Source: Larix sibirica (taxonomy: Eukaryota > Streptophyta > Pinopsida > Pinales > Pinaceae). Taken from it: a DNA stretch of 11,605 bases. Each line of letters starts with the position of its first letter. The stretch's first letter is position 1. Shown here one piece after another: positions 7,173 through 11,605 of the stretch. Made by a program: the position numbers and the translations under genes. Under the pieces are notes generated by a model. That model was not told the DNA's origin. It did no database searches and saw only the letters and a program-made list of their open reading frames with translations. The stretch lies in NCBI GenBank assembly GCA_004151065.3, contig NWUY0304224920.1:13874-25478 (forward strand), given 5' to 3'.

Positions 7173-7875
7173 CTTGCATTATCATGATAATGCAAAAGGA
7201 AACTATGACCAACAGGGCACAACAACCTATTTTCACTGAAGAAGGATTCACAAATTTGTGTTTTTGCAAGGATCTCATTCTTCACAAATTTTCTCTTCTA
7301 AGAAAATTTGTATCAAAAATACCCTTAATATCTGTTTCTCTTAAGGAATTCACCATTGCTTTGCTAGGAGGCCTTGGCAGTTTTTTCCAACTTGGGTTCA
7401 AGGTAGTCTTTCCATTACCATGTCTAATCTTATTTGTATCTACTTCATTTGCTAAACCAATACCCTAAGGCTACTCTGCAACGATAAGAACAACTGAATC
7501 CTTCATTACATTGTGATGAAATGGAAATCACATCTCAAACTATTTCCCTTCGATAGACCCACAATGCATGACATCATTCCCTAAATGTGCACGTACTGAA
7601 CTCTTAACACTCTGAATTATGCGTAACCCACTATACCCAACTCTTCCAAAAAAAAATTTTACAAAAGGAAACTCTGGTTCATTGACTTGAATACCACTTT
7701 CCAAATCATATCCATTGTTTGCTCCATAATTTCTCCTCTCTACTTTGTAAAGAGGCACATCTACATCTGAATCAACAATCGATGTGTTTTGTTGTGCAGA
7801 TGCATTAGAATCCATAGTCATATTTTTTGCTAATTACTTCTATGGCTTGAAGTTCTCCAACTCATCCATTTGCAT
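7173..7875 (-). pseudogene. Decayed first-exon-like frame, membrane-anchored protein
   Basis: One minus-strand frame spans about 234 codons from an ATG at 7875 (next Met at 7869) with only seven stops, less than half the number expected by chance in DNA this AT-rich. The longest open part is 7821-7540. The translation is protein-like: acidic and Ser-rich near the N-terminus (STSIVDSDVDVPLYKVE region, residues 31-46), then a basic Pro-rich stretch with NPSWKKLPRPPSKAM, a cluster RRENL*RMRSLQKHK, and a hydrophobic segment KIGCCALLVIVSFCIIMIM before the end. That layout, a long hydrophilic N-terminus and then one membrane segment, suits a type II membrane protein such as a Golgi glycosyltransferase, but no catalytic domain is visible and I do not assign a family. 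CAAG/GTATCC at 7173/7172 is a good splice donor. A candidate acceptor at 6951 keeps phase but opens only 27 more codons. Confidence 0.45.
7174..7195. repeat. Perfect 22-bp palindrome
   Basis: The 22 bases are their own reverse complement (arms TTGCATTATCA and TGATAATGCAA with no spacer). Both strands therefore encode Cys-Ile-Ile-Met-Ile-Met-Gln here. It coincides with the end of the minus-strand hydrophobic segment and abuts the proposed splice donor. A perfect palindrome of this length is unlikely by chance in a window this size, though AT-richness raises the odds. Confidence 0.9.
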
Positions 7876-8230
7876 TATAGCAATGAACCTAAAGGACATA
7901 TTACATTTATGAAACTAAAGAAAAAGTTCCATTCCTACAAATCCATAGGAATGGAGTCTCATTAAGTCCAAGTTCATTAAATGAGCATGTAGCTTACCTT
8001 TGGATGATAGTCCAGAATGAGCCTTACAGCCCCTCAAACAAAATGCAGTACATTTCATGTGCACCGAGGATGATGCAACAAGACTCTTGGCTATGTTCCT
8101 ACATCATTAAAATTATGTTACTCAACATTTCTCTCAGATCGAAATATTTTAAAATAATAGAATAAAGAGGGGCAATACAATACCTGCACGCTTTTTTTTC
8201 CACATATAATCCTACAATGCCAATATGCCT
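7876..8230. other. No gene recognised
   Basis: This is AT-rich DNA upstream of the minus-strand frame at 7875. If that frame was a first exon, its promoter would have been here, but I see no convincing TATA box at a suitable distance. No other feature was found. Confidence 0.4.
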
Positions 8231-8268
8231 AAATGCTACAGAAAAAAATAAATGCTACAGAAAAAAAT
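8231..8268. repeat. Exact 19-bp tandem duplication
   Basis: Two identical adjacent copies of AAATGCTACAGAAAAAAAT lie at 8231-8249 and 8250-8268. The perfect identity marks a recent slippage event, in contrast to the diverged duplications elsewhere in the window. Confidence 0.95.
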
Positions 8269-8773
8269 AGTGTTCTAAAAGTAAGAACATTTAGCTTGTA
8301 GCAAATAAACACAATGGAAAAGAAAAACAAAGTAGCATGCACTATTAAGTATTTGCTGAAAAAATCTTATGGATATAGGTATGTTAAATATGCAACAAAA
8401 ATATATTCTTCACTGTCAAATAGCTCTCAAAAATCATTACACATCCTTTTAATTTGTAATACAATGCCATCGGTAAGCTCAAAAACATGTTGCACTTGAT
8501 GGTGGATTGGTTCAAGATTATAATTCTCTCATTGCAGCTGCCCATAGCCAAGGTTCTGCTAAGATACATGTATAAATATCCAAAGACCACAATATTTTAT
8601 ACACCTCTCATAATGTCTGGACCATGAGTCCAACATATCCATAACAATAACCTCCAAATTTTGGGAAACATATCCACAAAAGAAAAAGTTGTAACCCTTT
8701 CCTTCCCAATAGATATTGTTGTTTAACTTTAGCTCTATTTTTCCACTGATAAATGATCCAAAAATTGATGCTA

Positions 8774-8789
8774 TGAGGTATCAACCTCA
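8774..8789 (-). repeat. Isolated hairpin resembling the left-hand array
   Basis: On the minus strand the arms TGAGG and CCTCA enclose the 6-nt loop TTGATA. The minus-strand string TGAGGTTGATACCTCAT differs from the array hairpin at 843-860 only inside the last part of the loop. Stem length, loop size and the loop start TTG all match. It may be a dispersed copy of the same motif or a chance match. Confidence 0.4.
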
Positions 8790-8872
8790 GACGGGAGAAG
8801 ACTAAACCAAGAAAATTCCTAATCAATGATGCCAACAACAAGAGAAAATATATGCCCCACTAGATACCGTTG

Positions 8873-9304
8873 CTAACAAATAGCCATTACTTGATTTGAT
8901 AACAGGGATTTTTGACATGTCACTAACCATTGCACAAAAGAATCATCCAGGAAGTGACAGAAATACACTAAATGTTCTGTGCCTATGAAATAATCACCCT
9001 TTCAATAATAATGAATATTTCCTTTAGGAACCCAGTATTTACAAATACCACACCACCTATATATTACCTTTTGATGATGCAAAAAGAAAGAGTTTAGACC
9101 CTTTATTATAGGTAAAGCATGCAAAATAATACTCCATGGTCAAAAGATCAAGGAGAATCTTGGATCTGGATTAACCAACAAATCAAATTTTAAGTGACCC
9201 TCCATCCATCAAGGTGTTGGCTGCTGATGAGGATATGTGAAATCATTGAACTGGATAACCAAGACAAGAGTGAGTGCCCATAGAAAGCATGTAAATATTT
9301 TCAT
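8873..9304 (-). pseudogene. Decayed frame with signal-peptide-like start
   Basis: From ATG 9304 one minus-strand frame runs 143 codons to a TAG at 8875-8873 with only three internal stops, all TGA (first at 9211). Residues 1-19 (MKIFTCFLWALTLVLVIQF) form a Met-Lys start with a hydrophobic core, typical of a secretory signal peptide. The remainder is aromatic- and Cys-rich, including FDLLVNPDPRFSL and KGDYFIGTEHLVYF. I considered a G-type (bulb) lectin/S-domain secreted protein because of the VNPDPRFSL context and a neighbouring-frame VVW, but the match is too weak to assert. It has the same orientation as the exon-like frame at 7875-7173, with about 1 kb between them, so both could derive from one old locus. 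Confidence 0.33.
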
Positions 9305-10280
9305 TGAGCTTATTTTGGTTTCCTAACTTATCTTCTTTCTTCCATTACACATGCAATCAGAATGGTCACTAAATTTGTACCCTATATCCATAGTTACACC
9401 TCCTTAAACTCCTCTCAATTGGCAATGCCTTACACCTGCTACTAAGAAGATAGAGTTCCCATTCCATGCCCCTATAAAGAACCATTCATAGGGCCTACAG
9501 GGCCACCCATGGTTCCATCCTACAATTTTTCATAACCGTATGATATAAGCATCAAATAAAAGAGAAAAGATATGTTTCAAAAAATAGATTCTAACATAAT
9601 ACTACCAATTGTGCCAACATACCAATGTTGTTTGTATTAACAGCTCTTTGCATTTTTCAAAATGTACTGCCACTACATAAATGCATGCCGCTCACCACTT
9701 ATCAAGAAACATTTCTTTTCAATTTATGTGCAAGTATCAAGTTGTTATTCATATGAATAAAAAATTGATTCATCTATTGAAACACAATGGGCACACAAAT
9801 GGCTAAGATCAAGTCATAACCTCTGAACATATCACACCAAACAACACAAGATAGAGATCCCACTAGCATTCTGATACAACTTTGGCATAACATTCATCCT
9901 TGAAGCACATCATAAAAACTTCTCTACATAACTGAATTCTCAGAATATTCCATAGACTAAATGAGTATATATAAGAAATATTTTAGAATAGGAGTTTAGT
10001 TTTAAGTCTAAATTTTAGTGCAATGTGAGAGACAAACATTTAACATGCCAAATATCTTGTTGGTTTTCAAACAAGAAAGTCAACGTAGATGTGGCAATTA
10101 AAAGCATAGAATGCTGGTATTGAGAAAAAAAACCTACAAAGGATAATAATTTTGCAAGATAGAAAAGATGTCCAATACAATACAAGAATGGACGCTACAA
10201 CACCCACTCTATACATTTTAGGATACTCTTAATTCCTTGTTCTAAGAGATTTTAATCTTTTTTATACCATTTACTTCGAT
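9305..10280. other. No gene recognised
   Basis: This is AT-rich DNA with short interrupted frames on both strands. A minus-strand frame near 9520-9420 is Trp/Gly-rich but brief and without family features. I see no repeats, RNA genes or retroelement motifs. Confidence 0.4.
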
Positions 10281-10360
10281 TCCTTCTTGTTTCGTGGCTT
10301 GGTTTCAATGCCATTTATGCTCAGTCCTTGTTATTTTGTGGCCCGGTTTCATTTCATTTG
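10281..10360. repeat. Diverged two-copy 44-bp tandem duplication
   Basis: Bases 10281-10317 and 10325-10360 align with landmarks TCCTT, GTGGC, GGTTTCA and CATTT and about 80 percent identity. The T-rich open frame over it (10294-10512) gives a hydrophobic translation that I take to be a composition effect, not a gene. Confidence 0.65.
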
Positions 10361-11368
10361 GGGAATTTTCTTTACTCCATAGTTGTCTCTTGTTTAAAAC
10401 CCTTGATACCCTAAAGTGCATGGTTATCATTTTTAAATTGCTATATGTTTTCTTGTCATACATTGTTCAAGTGAGGCATATAGTACATGATTCTCAAACA
10501 GAGAAAAGGTAGCAAGCAAAAATGATGACTTACTTGCAAAACATAATGAAGATCTGCTCTGTCATCATTTATAACTTCCGCATGGGTAGGGAGATTTAGA
10601 GATCCATCCATAGTTACCACATTCTAAATATTATCCTCACCATATCCAAATTCTATGTTCATCTCTTAAGCAATTTTAGTGCATATGTATGATCAAAGTA
10701 CTACTCCGAGAGTAGAGATACTAGACCAGTTCCCATACTGCCACGGCATATTTTTTAGGTCCCATAAACAACCTAACATTGCAAACATACTACTAGAATG
10801 AGAATAAGAATGAATAATGTTTTATTTAGTACATTCCAGAGAGTAACTAGCAAATAATTTTAGAACTTTAAAACTTGTTTTCTTTAACACTATCACAAGT
10901 AAAAGGTAACTTGAGACTTCTGAAGGGGTTCTTGAGGATAAACAAATATTGAATTCCCATTTCTTTGTGAGATCTAGTATGGACCAACAATAACTTATGA
11001 TATTAACTAGGATATTGTTGTTCCTCCTTTTACCTCAAAATATTGTTTCTTTTGAAGTTCAATAGGCTTAACGATGGTCTCCCTGTGAATGTAGATATGG
11101 TCAAAATTGAATAGTGAAACATGAATACATATAACCTAGATTCTTTATGGAACAAGGCCAAGTCAACAACAAAGATCGAAGCCAATACAACAATATATTC
11201 ATTATGAGCTCAACATATCACTTACGAGAATAAAACCTCAGTGGGGAGGATAACACTCTATTGACTCGATCTAGACCCAATTGACTGAACTTTCAATGGA
11301 TCTTAAAACTCAAATGAACAATTTTGTTTCCACGTTCTCAAAGCCATTGTTCAACCTTGCACTCATGC
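10361..11368. other. No gene recognised
   Basis: This is AT-rich intergenic-type DNA. Frames on both strands are short. No second LTR, primer-binding site or hairpin array like that at the left was found, and no structural RNA was recognised. Confidence 0.4.
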
Positions 11369-11548
11369 ATGGATGATATAAGGGAAGCATTCTACAATCA
11401 CATGGATCAGATGGTAGTCATCTTCGAGAGCTTTGGTGTTGAGCTTCATAAGTAGTGGAACAATGAACACAGTGGGAAGTATCTTGGAATTCATCCATGC
11501 TATCTATTGGATCACTATTTAGTTGATAATGTTGATAAATTTTCATAA
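11369..11548 (+). pseudogene. Short stop-poor frame of unknown origin
   Basis: From ATG 11369 the frame runs 59 codons to TAA at 11546 with one internal TAG directly before a TGG. The translation begins MDDIREAFYNHMDQMVVIFES and has a natural-looking mix of charged and hydrophobic residues. An adjacent frame just upstream also reads plausibly (TELSMDLKTQMNNFVSTF), which would need a frameshift. I do not recognise either piece, and chance is a serious alternative. Confidence 0.2.
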
Positions 11549-11605
11549 TAATCTATAGATTTTGACAATTACAACTAGGAAAAAGAGTAACTTTTAGATG
11601 AGCCT

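Noticed and set aside
7148-7468. 106-codon open frame on the plus strand
   Set aside because: It is antisense to the longer minus-strand stop-poor frame at 7875-7173, and its Phe/Leu/Ser-rich translation looks like a complement of a soluble-protein frame. The shared CIIMIMQ comes from the palindrome.
10294-10512. 72-codon open frame on the plus strand with hydrophobic segments
   Set aside because: It lies in T-rich DNA over a diverged tandem duplication, so the hydrophobicity follows from composition.

Overview
The window looks like nuclear DNA of a seed plant: an AT-rich, CpG-poor intergenic stretch with no intact gene that I can support. The supporting signs are a decayed Ty1/Copia LTR retrotransposon with a plant-type Gag, a probable remnant of a plant-specific DYW-class PPR protein, and exon-like fragments carrying stops that often replace likely tryptophan codons (TGG to TGA or TAG, as expected from cytosine deamination in methylated DNA). 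The age and density of decay fit a large, repeat-rich genome such as a gymnosperm's, but that lineage is inference only. Nothing resembles a bacterial operon, CRISPR array, tRNA or rRNA gene.

Left part (1-2732). After about 370 bp of very AT-rich DNA comes an exon-like fragment (370-618). It runs into a 110-bp tandem duplication and five alternating 39-40 bp repeats. This whole block (592-955) is built of short hairpins: stems of 4-6 bp around a 6-nt loop of consensus TTGNAG, arranged in pairs whose loops start 17 nt apart, with stem sequences that change from copy to copy while the two arms stay complementary. An LTR U5-like segment, a primer-binding site (1198-1209) and a frameshifted Copia Gag (1246-2480: N-terminal domain, coiled coil, CCHC zinc knuckle) follow. 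I find no protease, integrase, reverse transcriptase or second LTR downstream.

Middle (2733-7140). Mostly featureless AT-rich DNA with two small tandem duplications. A plus-strand block at 5941-6183 contains motifs in the order expected for the C-terminal DYW domain of a PPR protein, in more than one frame.

Right part (7141-11605). On the minus strand, 7875-7173 holds one stop-poor frame ending in a hydrophobic segment next to a plausible splice donor, which could be a decayed first exon of a membrane-anchored protein. Further upstream on the same strand, 9304-8873 has a second decayed frame that starts with a signal-peptide-like segment. A perfect 22-bp palindrome lies at 7174-7195. The rest holds short duplications and no recognisable gene. 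The fragments do not form a working pathway; the window is a record of transposon insertion and gene decay. The most unusual item is the hairpin array.
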